Shown here: positions 27,431 through 35,354 of the stretch, piece by piece
Layout of the letters: each line of letters begins with the position of its first letter
Position numbering within the stretch: the first letter of the stretch is position 1
Assembly (NCBI GenBank): GCA_021847015.1
Contig: JAJZVW010000005.1
Location: 62,001-126,000 of the forward strand
Length of the DNA: 64,000 nucleotides
Source: Pseudomonadota bacterium
GTDB taxonomy: Bacteria; Pseudomonadota; Alphaproteobacteria; Rhodospirillales; Magnetospirillaceae
Reading direction: 5' to 3'
The notes under the pieces: generated by a model
The model's input: the letters and a program-made list of their open reading frames with translations, nothing else
What the model was told of the DNA's origin: nothing
Databases searched by the model: none
Translations under genes and position numbers: made by a program

Positions 27431-27567
27431 TCCTGCTCGACACCAACGTCATCTCGGAACTCATGCGCCCGGCGCCATCGATCGCCGTCGAAAACTGGAT
27501 GAGCGGACAACCCGCCGCCGGCCTGTTCATTTCGGCCAGCTTCCGGAATCGCTGTGTGCCATCCTGA
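27427..27567 (+). pseudogene. Truncated FitB/VapC-type PIN toxin
   Basis: The frame begins MILLDTNVISELMRPAPS, the canonical PIN-domain N-terminus with the first catalytic Asp and Glu. Similarity is lost after about residue 37 (GLFISA) and a stop follows at 47 codons, against ~135-140 in the family. The rest of the PIN domain, including the later catalytic acids, is missing. No remainder was found downstream before the repeat at 27736, so this is a deletion rather than a simple frameshift. Confidence 0.8.
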
Positions 27568-27724
27568 ATGACCGATCTGGGTCAACTCCTGCTGAAGCAC
27601 CTGCCCAACAGCAGCGTCTGGTATGCCTCATCCCAAGTCAGAAACCCGCCATTCCGCTCTCGGCCCAATCCAGTCCCTCCCAAACGCCGCTCACCACAGC
27701 CCAACGCGCAAATCCAAACCGAGA

Positions 27725-27888
27725 CATCCGCCCGCAGCAGTTCTCATTATGCATTTTTCGCTGTCATCCCGAGCCGACGGCGAGGGATCTTTCCGGCACT
27801 TTCGCGTGAAAGATCCCTCAGTCGCTCCGCTCCCTCGGGATGACAACATGCCCTGATGCCGCATAATGAGAACCGCTGGTGCGCCCGC
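27725..27888. repeat. Family A repeat, type I ends, with imperfect 11-bp direct repeats
   Basis: The element is 27736-27877 (142 bp), with terminal repeats AGCAGTTCTCATTATG and CATAATGAGAACCGCT. It differs from the copy at 39294-39435 at only about three positions. The flanking 11-mers CATCCGCCCGC and GGTGCGCCCGC match at 8 of 11. It lies in the 397-bp gap 27568-27964, between the broken toxin and ubiT. The first 170 bp of that gap contain nothing I recognise. Confidence 0.87.
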
Positions 27889-27895
27889 GCGCGGC

Positions 27896-27925
27896 TTGAC
27901 GGCATGGGACCGGCGGGTCTATGAG
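27896..27925 (+). promoter_or_regulatory. Candidate sigma-70 promoter of ubiTUV
   Basis: TTGACG (27896-27901) and TATGAG (27920-27925) are separated by 18 bases and lie about 40 bp before the ubiT start. No clear FNR box (TTGAT-N4-ATCAA) was seen although the pathway is used without oxygen. Confidence 0.45.
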
Positions 27926-27964
27926 CAACACGGGTTAGGCAAAGAATATTCGGGAGAACTGGCC

Positions 27965-28660
27965 ATGATCCAGGGGCAAGGCCAGACCGGGGGGCGGACG
28001 GTGCCGCCGTTCACGCCGATGCTGCTGGTGGGTTTGGCGCTGAGATCGGTGCGTCCCTCGCTGTTGCAGCCGGTCTTCGATGCCCTGATGACGCTGGTGC
28101 GCCGCCGGCATCCCGATATCCTCGACCGGATGGCGCCCTACGCCCAGGCCGCGGTCTGCATCGACCCCATCGATCTTCCCTTCGTCCTCGTGCTGGAGCC
28201 CGATCCCGCCGCTCCGCGTCTGACCGTACGGCGCGAGATCGACCCCGCCGAAGCCGTGGCCACCGTGCGCGGCCCGCTGGAAACGCTGATCGCCCTGGCC
28301 GAGGGCAAGGTGGACGGCGACGCGCTGTTCTTCAGCCGGCAATTGGTGGTCGAGGGCGACACCGAAGTGGTCGTGGCCCTGCGCAATGCCGTGGACGGGG
28401 CGGGGATCGACCTCCTTGAGGATTTCGCCACCGCCCTCGGCCCGCTGGGCCGCCCCGTCAGGATGGTGGCGGGTGCGGCGCTGGGCGTCTTCGCCCGCCT
28501 CAGGCAGGACATCGAGACGGTACGGCAGTCGCTGATCGCCCCGGCCCTTCAGGGGACGGACGCGCAATCCGCGCGCATCGCCGCGCTGGAGGCCGAAATC
28601 AAGGCGCTGCGCAAGCAGGCCAAGGCGCAGGCGAAGCCCGCGCGGAGCGCCCACGCATGA
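27965..28660 (+). CDS. ubiT: UbiT, SCP2-domain accessory factor of O2-independent ubiquinone synthesis
   Basis: UbiT is the lipid-binding SCP2-type protein needed with UbiU and UbiV to make ubiquinone without oxygen. The 231-residue protein has the SCP2 fold segments PLETLIALAEGKVDGDALFFSRQLVVEGDTE and a C-terminal helical tail rich in Lys and Ala. The ATG at 27965 has GGGAGAA upstream. It heads the operon ubiT-ubiU-ubiV and overlaps ubiU by ATGA; this context fixes the assignment. Confidence 0.87.
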   Translation: MIQGQGQTGGRTVPPFTPMLLVGLALRSVRPSLLQPVFDALMTLVRRRHPDILDRMAPYAQAAVCIDPIDLPFVLVLEPDPAAPRLTVRREIDPAEAVATVRGPLETLIALAEGKVDGDALFFSRQLVVEGDTEVVVALRNAVDGAGIDLLEDFATALGPLGRPVRMVAGAALGVFARLRQDIETVRQSLIAPALQGTDAQSARIAALEAEIKALRKQAKAQAKPARSAHA

Positions 28661-29664
28661 CCTCCGCGTCCACCGCCAGCCGGCCCGAGCTGGTTTGCCC
28701 GGCGGGTACGCCCGCGGCGCTGAGGAGCGCCGTCGATGCGGGGGCCGATTGCGTCTACGTGGGCTTCCGCGACGAAACCAACGCCCGCAACTTCCCGGGT
28801 CTCAATTTCAGCCGCAAGGAGCTGGACGAGGCCATCGGCTACGCCCACGGGCGGGGGGCGAAGGTGCTGGTGGCCATCAACACCTTTCCGCGCGCCGGGG
28901 CGGCCGATTTGTGGCACCGCGCGGTGGACGATGCCGTCGGGCTGGGGGCCGACGCCCTCATCCTCGCCGATATCGGGCTGATCGCCTACGCCGCCGAGCG
29001 GCATCCCGAAGCCCGGCTGCACCTGTCGGTGCAGGCCGCGGCCTCAAACCCCGCCGCCATACGGTTCTACGCGGATCGGTTCGGAATCCGCCGGGTGGTG
29101 CTGCCCCGCGTGCTGACGGTCCACGAGATCGCCGCCCTCAACCAGCATATCCGCCCGGTCGAGACCGAGGTGTTCGTGTTCGGCGGATTGTGCGTGATGG
29201 CCGAGGGCCGCTGCGCGCTGAGTTCCTACGCCACGGGCCAGTCCCCCAACGTCAACGGGGTCTGTTCGCCCGCCGCCCACGTCCGTTACGAGGAGACCGC
29301 CGAGGGCATCACCTCGAAGCTCGGCGGGTTCACCATCAACCGCTTCGGCCGGGCCGAGCCGGCCGGCTATCCCACCCTGTGCAAGGGCCGCTTCGTGGCC
29401 CAGGGCAAGGCCTCCTACCTGTTCGAGGAGCCGACGTCGCTCAACACCCTGGCGATGCTGCCCGAGCTGATCGAGGCCGGCGTCACCGCCTTCAAGATCG
29501 AGGGCCGCCAGCGCGGCCGCGCCTATGTGGCGGCCGTGGTCCAGGCGTTCCGCCAGGGGGTGGACGCCGTCCTGGCCGGCCGGCCGGTGCCGGACCTCGA
29601 CCTCGACCGCATCACCGAAGGCGGCCGCCAGACCACCGGCGCTTACGAGAAGACCTGGCGTTGA
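28657..29664 (+). CDS. ubiU: UbiU, U32-family [4Fe-4S] protein of O2-independent ubiquinone hydroxylation
   Basis: UbiU forms a complex with UbiV that hydroxylates the ubiquinone ring without oxygen. The 335 residues have the peptidase-U32 start LVCPAGTPAALRSAVDAGAD and four cluster cysteines, C179, C186, C203 and C242 (GLCVMAEGRC, NGVCSP, TLCKGRF). The spacings of the first three match UbiU of E. coli. It sits between ubiT and ubiV with a 4-bp overlap to ubiT and 2 bp to ubiV. Confidence 0.93.
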   Translation: MTSASTASRPELVCPAGTPAALRSAVDAGADCVYVGFRDETNARNFPGLNFSRKELDEAIGYAHGRGAKVLVAINTFPRAGAADLWHRAVDDAVGLGADALILADIGLIAYAAERHPEARLHLSVQAAASNPAAIRFYADRFGIRRVVLPRVLTVHEIAALNQHIRPVETEVFVFGGLCVMAEGRCALSSYATGQSPNVNGVCSPAAHVRYEETAEGITSKLGGFTINRFGRAEPAGYPTLCKGRFVAQGKASYLFEEPTSLNTLAMLPELIEAGVTAFKIEGRQRGRAYVAAVVQAFRQGVDAVLAGRPVPDLDLDRITEGGRQTTGAYEKTWR

Positions 29665-29666
29665 CC

Positions 29667-30584
29667 ATGCCCGAGAACATCCCGTCGAAGCCCCGTCTCA
29701 CCCTTGGCCCGGTGCTGTTCAACTGGCGGCCGGAGAAGCTGCGCGATTTCTATTTCCGCATCGCCGACGAGGCGGATGTGGACACGGTCTGCGTCGGCGA
29801 GGTGGTGTGCTCGAAGCGCTCGCCGTTCATCGCCCCCCATCTTCCGGAAATCCTCGACCGCCTCGCCGCCTCGGGCAAGGAGGTGGTGCTGTCCACCCTG
29901 GCGCTGGTGATGTCCAAGCGGGAGATGGACCAGATCGCCGAATTGAGCGGTGCCGACGGCTGGCTGGTGGAGGCCAACGACGTCTCGGCCGCCGCCCTGG
30001 CGGCGGGACGGCCTTTCGCCGTCGGCCCGCTGGTCAACGTCTACAACGAGGGCACGCTCGCCCATCTGGAGCGGTTGGGGGCCGTCCGCGTGTGTCTTCC
30101 GGCCGAACTTTCGGCGGCGGCCATCGCCACGCTGGCTGGCGGCGCTGCCGCCGAGATCGAGGTTCAAGCGTTCGGGCGCCTGCCGCTGGCCATTTCGGCG
30201 CGCTGCTATGCCGCCCGCGCCCGCAATCTGGCCAAGGACAGCTGCCAGTACGTCTGCGCCGACGACCCCGACGGCATGGTGGTCGACACCCTCGACGACG
30301 AGCCCTTCCTGGCCGTCAACGGCACTCAGACCATGTCCTACCACTATGTGAGCCTGCTGGCCGAGTTGGACGCGTTGCGGGCGGGAGGGGTGCGGCGCTT
30401 CCGGCTGTGGCCCCAGGACGTGGATATGGTGGGCGTGGCCGGGCTGTTCCGCGAGACGCTGGCGGGGGCTGTCGATCCGGCGGCGGCGGCGGCGCGGCTC
30501 GGCGCCCTTTGTCCGGGGGCGGACTTCGCCAATGGCTATGTCCACGGCCGGGAAGGGCATGCCATGGTTGAGGCTGACGGCTGA
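29667..30584 (+). CDS. ubiV: UbiV, U32-family [4Fe-4S] protein, partner of UbiU
   Basis: A 305-residue partner of UbiU. Likely cluster ligands are C42 (or C48) in VCVGEVVC and C180, C193, C197 in ARCYAARARNLAKDSCQYVC, the family pattern. It begins 2 bp after ubiU. With ubiTUV here and ubiE-ubiB at 62-64 kb, the organism can probably make ubiquinone both with and without oxygen. Confidence 0.93.
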   Translation: MPENIPSKPRLTLGPVLFNWRPEKLRDFYFRIADEADVDTVCVGEVVCSKRSPFIAPHLPEILDRLAASGKEVVLSTLALVMSKREMDQIAELSGADGWLVEANDVSAAALAAGRPFAVGPLVNVYNEGTLAHLERLGAVRVCLPAELSAAAIATLAGGAAAEIEVQAFGRLPLAISARCYAARARNLAKDSCQYVCADDPDGMVVDTLDDEPFLAVNGTQTMSYHYVSLLAELDALRAGGVRRFRLWPQDVDMVGVAGLFRETLAGAVDPAAAAARLGALCPGADFANGYVHGREGHAMVEADG

Positions 30585-30597
30585 GATCTCGCCTGTC

Positions 30598-30762
30598 GGC
30601 GTTGTTCCAGCGGTTCTCATTATGGTTTTTTTCATTGTCATCCCGAGCGTAGCCGAGGGATCTTTCGGGCATTTTCGCGCGAAAGATCCCTCCGCTCGCT
30701 CGCGCTCGGTCGGGATGACAACGCGAGCAAGGGCGCATAATGAGAACCGCTGGCGTTGTTCC
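30598..30762. repeat. Family A repeat, type I ends, with perfect 11-bp target duplication
   Basis: The element is 30609-30751 (143 bp). Its 16-bp perfect terminal inverted repeats are AGCGGTTCTCATTATG and CATAATGAGAACCGCT, and the inner palindrome runs from TGTCATCCC to GGGATGACA. The direct repeats GGCGTTGTTCC at 30598-30608 and 30752-30762 are identical and abut the ends. This is the clearest sign that the family transposes. It follows ubiV by 14 bp. Confidence 0.92.
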
Positions 30763-30827
30763 CGCACTCTTGTTCCCGATGGGGCGGGACGGCATACTGG
30801 GGTCGATGATCGCGGACAGGGCGGGGA

Positions 30828-31850
30828 ATGGCACCGGCTGGTGACGAAAAATCCGAAGGCGGCAAAGCGGGTCCGGCCGACAGCGCCATTCGGTTCGAGC
30901 ACAAGTTTTTTTCCTCCTTCGAGGGATTGTACTTCCGGCTGGCCGATTCCGGAGAGCCCGTGGCGGTGCTCAAGCTTTCCACCAACGATGCCGTGCTTTC
31001 CTTCGACGGCATCAAGCGCGAATTCGGCCTGACCGAAGGAAGCGCCGACGCGGCCATGCTCGACAGGATCGCCGAGGGCCTGCAATTCGTCCGCGGGCTG
31101 CGGCCGGGCGACGAGCTTCCCAAGGAAATCACCACCCACGAAGCGTCGTGGGAACCGCAGGAGAGGCATTTCCTGATCGCCCGCCAGCGGCTGACCATGC
31201 AGCTCGTCACCTGGCTGACCGGCGACGAACACATTTTCACCTCGGTGGAAGAGCTGATGCAGCTTGCCGAAGATCCCCAGGTGAAGAAGAACGTCAGCCT
31301 CGCCTTTTCCGAAGCCGCCGAGGAATTGGGATTGGGCCGCGAGCGGCGGGAGGAGATCGTCAAATACATCGAGTCCCTGGCGAGAAATCTTGCCTATATC
31401 GAGGCCGAGCGTGACGTGTTCGCCGAGATCAGGAAGGTTGACGAGAAGGTCCAGGCATTGCGGCGTCTTTACAGCGCCGAGCGCGGAATGATCGAAACGA
31501 CCGATCAGGTCGCGCGCCTGTCGCAACGCGCGGTAAAGATGTTCCAGGATCAATTCGACCAGGTCGATGCCCAGACGGGTGAAATCCTGGCGATGCTCAA
31601 GAACATCGACAACCAGGTCGGGTACATACGGCAAGTGCGCGACGACCTTCACCGCCGGCTGATGCCCTGGGACGACATCATCCGGGTGTGGAAGGGGGTG
31701 TTCGTCGTCCGCTCCGAGCAGACGATCACCCGCATCCGCGATCTGTACCAGTTCCTGGCGCCGCGCTATATGCAGGTCAACGAATGGGTGCTGGTCACCA
31801 AGCGCGGCTTCGAGAAGGCCAAGCCGATCGGCGGCGTGTTGCGCTGGTAG
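30828..31850 (+). CDS. Conserved hypothetical protein with central coiled coil
   Basis: A 340-residue soluble protein that I do not recognise. The N-terminal third (FEHKFFSSFEGLYFRLADSGEPVAVLKLSTND) looks like a compact alpha/beta domain, and residues about 180-270 are strongly heptad-like (AEIRKVDEKVQALRRLYSAERG, VARLSQRAVKMFQDQFDQVDAQT). The C-terminus is WVLVTKRGFEKAKPIGGVLRW. No signal peptide or membrane segment. Codon use matches the neighbours. It precedes a 113-residue unknown gene and queE-queD on the same strand. Confidence 0.75.
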   Translation: MAPAGDEKSEGGKAGPADSAIRFEHKFFSSFEGLYFRLADSGEPVAVLKLSTNDAVLSFDGIKREFGLTEGSADAAMLDRIAEGLQFVRGLRPGDELPKEITTHEASWEPQERHFLIARQRLTMQLVTWLTGDEHIFTSVEELMQLAEDPQVKKNVSLAFSEAAEELGLGRERREEIVKYIESLARNLAYIEAERDVFAEIRKVDEKVQALRRLYSAERGMIETTDQVARLSQRAVKMFQDQFDQVDAQTGEILAMLKNIDNQVGYIRQVRDDLHRRLMPWDDIIRVWKGVFVVRSEQTITRIRDLYQFLAPRYMQVNEWVLVTKRGFEKAKPIGGVLRW

Positions 31851-31894
31851 CCCCGCCCGCAGTAAACCGCTTTCGCCGTCCAGCCGAGGCCTCC

Positions 31895-32236
31895 ATGGCG
31901 CCCAGCAAGAACCCGCTCAAGCTCAATCCGCTGCAACTGAAGACGCTGGTGATGTTCCAGGAACTGGCCCGCCACCCCCAAACCGCGACCGCGCTGGAAA
32001 ACGGGGAGGTTTTCCTCAGCACCCTGCCGCAGCCGCACGGGGACCATTTCCACATCGGCGACAAGGTCGCGCTGTCCAGGGATGCGACCGGCCTGTCCAA
32101 TCCTTCGGTCTGGACCGCGCTCGAGCGCAAGGGGCTGATCCGCGGCAGCTTCCCCATGGCGTTGACGCTGACCGTCGAAGGCCTGGCCTACGATACCGGC
32201 GTCGCCGGTCAAATCCTTTACGGCAGCGATCATTAG
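31895..32236 (+). CDS. Small conserved hypothetical protein (winged-helix-like)
   Basis: A 113-residue protein starting MAPSKNPLKLNPLQLKTLVM. Its layout suggests a winged helix: helices in LQLKTLVMFQELARHP, then a turn, then LSNPSVWTALERKGLIRGSFP, a motif like those before a wing. It has a conserved-looking HGDHFHIGDKVAL histidine cluster. No name is given. It lies 44 bp after the 340-residue unknown and 3 bp before queE. Confidence 0.7.
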   Translation: MAPSKNPLKLNPLQLKTLVMFQELARHPQTATALENGEVFLSTLPQPHGDHFHIGDKVALSRDATGLSNPSVWTALERKGLIRGSFPMALTLTVEGLAYDTGVAGQILYGSDH

Positions 32237-32239
32237 CGC

Positions 32240-32857
32240 ATGTCCTACGCGGTCAAGGAGATCTTCGCGACGCTCCAGGGTGAGGGCGCTCAGACCGGGC
32301 GTGCCGCGGTCTTTCTGCGTTTCGCCGGCTGCAATCTGTGGAGCGGGCGGGACGAGGACCGCGCCCGCGCCGTCTGCCGGTTCTGCGACACCGATTTCGT
32401 CGACGGGCGGCAATTCGGCGACGCCGAGACCTTGGCCGATGCCGTCGCGGCGGCATGGCCCGGGGGCACCCGGGACCGGCTGGTGGTGGCCACCGGCGGC
32501 GAGCCGGCGCTCCAGCTCGACGCGCCGCTGGTGAACGCCCTGCATGTCCGGGGATTCGCCGTGGCGGTGGAAACCAACGGCACGCGCGCGCTTCCCGAGG
32601 GGCTCGATTGGATCTGCGTCAGCCCCAAGGCGGGGACGATGTTGGCAGTGGACGCGGGGGACGAGATCAAGCTGGTCTATCCCCAGGCCGGGGCGCCGCC
32701 CGAGGCCTATGAACGCCTGGCGTTCCGCCACTTCTTCCTGCAACCGATGGATGGCCCCGGCTTGGAGGCCAACCGGCGGGCCGCCATCGCCTATTGCCTT
32801 GCGCATCCGCGATGGCGACTCTCGCTCCAGACCCACAAGATCGTCGGCATACCATGA
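32240..32857 (+). CDS. queE: 7-carboxy-7-deazaguanine synthase
   Basis: Radical-SAM enzyme that contracts carboxytetrahydropterin to the 7-deazaguanine ring on the way to queuosine. It has 205 residues. The cluster motif is the extended CX14CX2C type, C31, C46 and C49, as in the Burkholderia enzyme. GEGAQTGRAAVFLRFAGC and VVATGGEPALQLD (GGEP) are conserved. It overlaps queD by ATGA, so the two steps are made together. No queC is in the window. Confidence 0.94.
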   Translation: MSYAVKEIFATLQGEGAQTGRAAVFLRFAGCNLWSGRDEDRARAVCRFCDTDFVDGRQFGDAETLADAVAAAWPGGTRDRLVVATGGEPALQLDAPLVNALHVRGFAVAVETNGTRALPEGLDWICVSPKAGTMLAVDAGDEIKLVYPQAGAPPEAYERLAFRHFFLQPMDGPGLEANRRAAIAYCLAHPRWRLSLQTHKIVGIP

Positions 32858-33378
32858 GCTACCGCGTCAGCCGCCGCATCGAGATCGATGCCGGCCACCG
32901 AATCATGACCCACGGCTCCAAATGCCGGCACCTGCATGGGCACCGTTACGCCATCGAGGCCGTGTGCGAGGCCCGCGACGTCCATCACGACGGCGAACAG
33001 ACCGACATGGTGGTCGATTTCGGCTTCCTGAAGGAGGAGATGCTGGCGGCCATAGACCAGCCGTGCGACCACGGCTTCATCGCCGCGCTGGCGGACCGCG
33101 ACCTGCTGGCGGCGTTCGCTCCCGCCGGGGCCGAGCCCGAGATTTGGCTGGCGGGGCTGGCGGCGGAGGTGGAGCGGCGCGGCGCGGCCCTGACCAACGA
33201 CACCCGGCTGGCGACCAAACTCTACGTGGTCCCTTTCCAGCCGACCGCCGAATGCCTCGCCAAGCACTGGTTCCGGTGTCTGGAGGAGCCGGTGCGGCGG
33301 CGCTCGGCCGGGACGGCGCGCCTGGTGGGGGTGCGGGTGTGGGAGACGCCCAATTGCGTGGCCGAGTATCTCGGCTGA
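32854..33378 (+). CDS. queD: 6-carboxytetrahydropterin synthase
   Basis: Converts dihydroneopterin triphosphate to 6-carboxytetrahydropterin, the step before QueE. It has 174 residues with zinc histidines H15, H28 and H30 and catalytic C24 in the opening segment DAGHRIMTHGSKCRHLHGHR, and the usual VVDFGFLKEEM and DHG further on. It is a little longer than E. coli QueD (about 120), with an insertion of ~50 residues around 75-125. The start is the ATG at 32854, overlapping queE. Confidence 0.93.
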   Translation: MSYRVSRRIEIDAGHRIMTHGSKCRHLHGHRYAIEAVCEARDVHHDGEQTDMVVDFGFLKEEMLAAIDQPCDHGFIAALADRDLLAAFAPAGAEPEIWLAGLAAEVERRGAALTNDTRLATKLYVVPFQPTAECLAKHWFRCLEEPVRRRSAGTARLVGVRVWETPNCVAEYLG

Positions 33379-33385
33379 ACAACCG

Positions 33386-34327
33386 TCAGGTGGGAACCAC
33401 CAGGCGGACGGTCTCCTTGGCGATCGCGATTTCGGCGGGCAGGCGGGCGACGATGTCGCCGTCGGCCTGGACCGGCGCGCCCCGGGGGCCGACGATGGTG
33501 AGCGATCGGGTTGACACCAGCGTCACTTCCGGGAGATCCGGCAGCTTGCCGAGCGGCAGGGCCAGCCCGTAGCGCAGCATCCCTGCCAGCCCTTTCCGAG
33601 GCAGGATGCAGACCTCCAGCTTGGGGTCTTCCAGCGTGACTCCGGGCGCCGCCACGAACGGGCCCCCGTAATGGCGGCCCTTGCACGCCACCGCCATGCG
33701 GCCCTCGTAAACCTGGCCGTCGGCCCGGATTTGCAGGGCGGGGAAATCGTAGCCGAAGGCTTGGCGGAAACCCTCGACGACATAAGCGAGCTTGCCGGTG
33801 TGCCGCTTGAGGGTGGCGTGGACGTTGATCCCCTCGACCACCTGCGCATCCAATCCGGCCCCGGCCATCAGCACGAAATGGCGGCCGTTGGCGACGCCAA
33901 GATGGACCGTGCGGGGGAGGCCTTGGGCGATGGTGTCGGCGACCCTGGCGAGATCCTGGGGATCGAGCCCGATTTCGAAGGCCAGCACATTGGCGGTCCC
34001 CAAGGGAATGATCGCCAGCATGGGCGGGTCGCCCCCGTGCGCGACCATGCCGTTCACCACTTCGTTGACGGTGCCGTCCCCCCCGGCGGCGACGATGATG
34101 TCGTAATCCCCGGCGCTGGCGTCGCGGGCGATTTCCTCGGCGTCGCCGCGGCGGGTGGTTTCCCGGATGGTGAGGGCGCACCCTCCGGCGCGCAGGCGGT
34201 CGAGCACCGCGTGAAGCCGTTTGCGGCGGCTGGGTCCGGCCGCGGGATTGTACACGACCATGATCCGCCGCTGCCCGTCGGCGGCCGCAGTGGCAGGCAT
34301 TTCCATTTGAGCCATATTCTGCACCAT
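33386..34327 (-). CDS. Diacylglycerol/sphingosine-kinase family lipid kinase
   Basis: A DAGK_cat protein (YegS/LCB5 type) that phosphorylates a lipid or related polyprenol acceptor with ATP. Motifs are IMVVYNPAAGPSRRKRLHAVL, VAAGGDGTVNEVVNG and AIIPLGTANVLAFEIGLD. From the ATG at 34327 it is 313 residues; a further in-frame extension to 34489 is possible but is A+T rich and without similarity. ATG 34315 is an equal alternative. It is divergent from the LpxH-like gene, so a role in envelope lipids is plausible. Confidence 0.85.
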   Translation of the reverse strand: MVQNMAQMEMPATAAADGQRRIMVVYNPAAGPSRRKRLHAVLDRLRAGGCALTIRETTRRGDAEEIARDASAGDYDIIVAAGGDGTVNEVVNGMVAHGGDPPMLAIIPLGTANVLAFEIGLDPQDLARVADTIAQGLPRTVHLGVANGRHFVLMAGAGLDAQVVEGINVHATLKRHTGKLAYVVEGFRQAFGYDFPALQIRADGQVYEGRMAVACKGRHYGGPFVAAPGVTLEDPKLEVCILPRKGLAGMLRYGLALPLGKLPDLPEVTLVSTRSLTIVGPRGAPVQADGDIVARLPAEIAIAKETVRLVVPT

Positions 34328-34382
34328 GGCAAATGAGTAGCAATACCGGAGAAGAAAACTAATTAAACAATTATGACATGAT

Positions 34383-34446
34383 GGTTTCATTTCGATGAAA
34401 TCGTCCGCCGTAGACGGAAAATGTGTGTACGTCACGCCACATGACG
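34383..34446. promoter_or_regulatory. A+T-rich divergent control region with two inverted repeats
   Basis: Between the lipid kinase and the LpxH-like gene the sequence turns A+T rich. A stem TTTCAT-TTCG-ATGAAA occurs at about 34385-34400, and the inverted repeat CGTCA-N7-TGACG at 34430-34446. Either could be an operator for the divergent pair. No known regulator site was identified. Confidence 0.4.
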
Positions 34447-34490
34447 CATAGAAAGTTCGTGTTTTATCTCCGTTCACGGGTTCCGACACG

Positions 34491-35354
34491 ATGAACGTAT
34501 ATGCCGAAGGGGCGAGACGTTACCGTTCTATATGGATATCCGACGTCCACCTTGGCACACGTGGATGCAAGGCCGAATTTCTACTTGATTTCCTTAAGCA
34601 TACCGAATCGGAATACCTGTATCTGGCGGGCGACATCATCGACGGTTGGCGCCTCAAGCGGTCCTGGTACTGGCCGCAAACGCACAACGACATCGTCCAG
34701 AAGCTGCTGCGCAAGGCCCGCAAGGGCACCAAGGTCCTCTTCATTCCCGGCAATCACGACGAGTTCGCACGCGACTACGCCACCTTGTCGCTGGGCGAGA
34801 TCGAGGTCGCCTGGGACGCCGTGCATGAGACCGCCGATGGGAAACATCTCCTCGTCCTTCACGGTGACGCGTTCGACGGTGTGGTGAAATACGCCAAGTG
34901 GCTGGCCCATCTGGGCGACCATGCCTACACCTTCGCCCTTTGGATCAATCACTGGCTGAACGTGGTGCGCCGACGGCTGGGCCTGTCCTATTGGTCCCTG
35001 TCGGCCTACCTCAAGCACAAGGTCAAGAACGCCGTCCAATATATCGCCAGCTACGAGCAGGCGGTCGCCGAGGAGGCGCGCCGGCGCGGGGTCGATGGCG
35101 TGGTCTGCGGGCACATCCACCACGCGGAGATCCGCACCATCGGCGATGTGCTCTACTCCAATTGCGGCGACTGGGTGGAAAGCTGCACCGCCGTGGTCGA
35201 GCATTTCGACGGTTCCCTCGAGATCGTCCGCTGGTCCGAGGCCGGCGCCCGCGCCGCCGACCGGGGCGCACAGGAGAAGTTATGCGAATACTTGTCGTCT
35301 CCGACGCCTGGTATCCTCAGGTCAATGGTGTCGTTCGCACGCTTCACGCGCTGA
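34491..35354 (+). CDS. LpxH-like UDP-2,3-diacylglucosamine diphosphatase / metallophosphoesterase
   Basis: A 287-residue calcineurin-type phosphoesterase. Metal motifs are ISDVHLG, LAGDIIDGW, IPGNHDE and HGDAFDG, plus CGHIHHAEI. The family includes LpxH/LpxI-class lipid A hydrolases. It is followed by a GT4 glycosyltransferase, a gene pair often seen in alphaproteobacteria, so the true substrate may be another phospholipid-linked sugar. Its last 24 codons overlap the next gene by 73 bp. Confidence 0.82.
   Translation: MNVYAEGARRYRSIWISDVHLGTRGCKAEFLLDFLKHTESEYLYLAGDIIDGWRLKRSWYWPQTHNDIVQKLLRKARKGTKVLFIPGNHDEFARDYATLSLGEIEVAWDAVHETADGKHLLVLHGDAFDGVVKYAKWLAHLGDHAYTFALWINHWLNVVRRRLGLSYWSLSAYLKHKVKNAVQYIASYEQAVAEEARRRGVDGVVCGHIHHAEIRTIGDVLYSNCGDWVESCTAVVEHFDGSLEIVRWSEAGARAADRGAQEKLCEYLSSPTPGILRSMVSFARFTR

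Noticed and set aside
27568-27735. Remainder of the FitB toxin downstream of the truncation
   Set aside because: No frame gives PIN-domain similarity; this stretch is unrelated sequence.
29643-31652. 669-residue minus-strand frame across ubiV and the unknown gene
   Set aside because: It runs through three units, including the family A element, and has no recognisable domain.
34328-34489. N-terminal extension of the lipid kinase
   Set aside because: A+T-rich, without family similarity, and overlaps the likely divergent promoter region.
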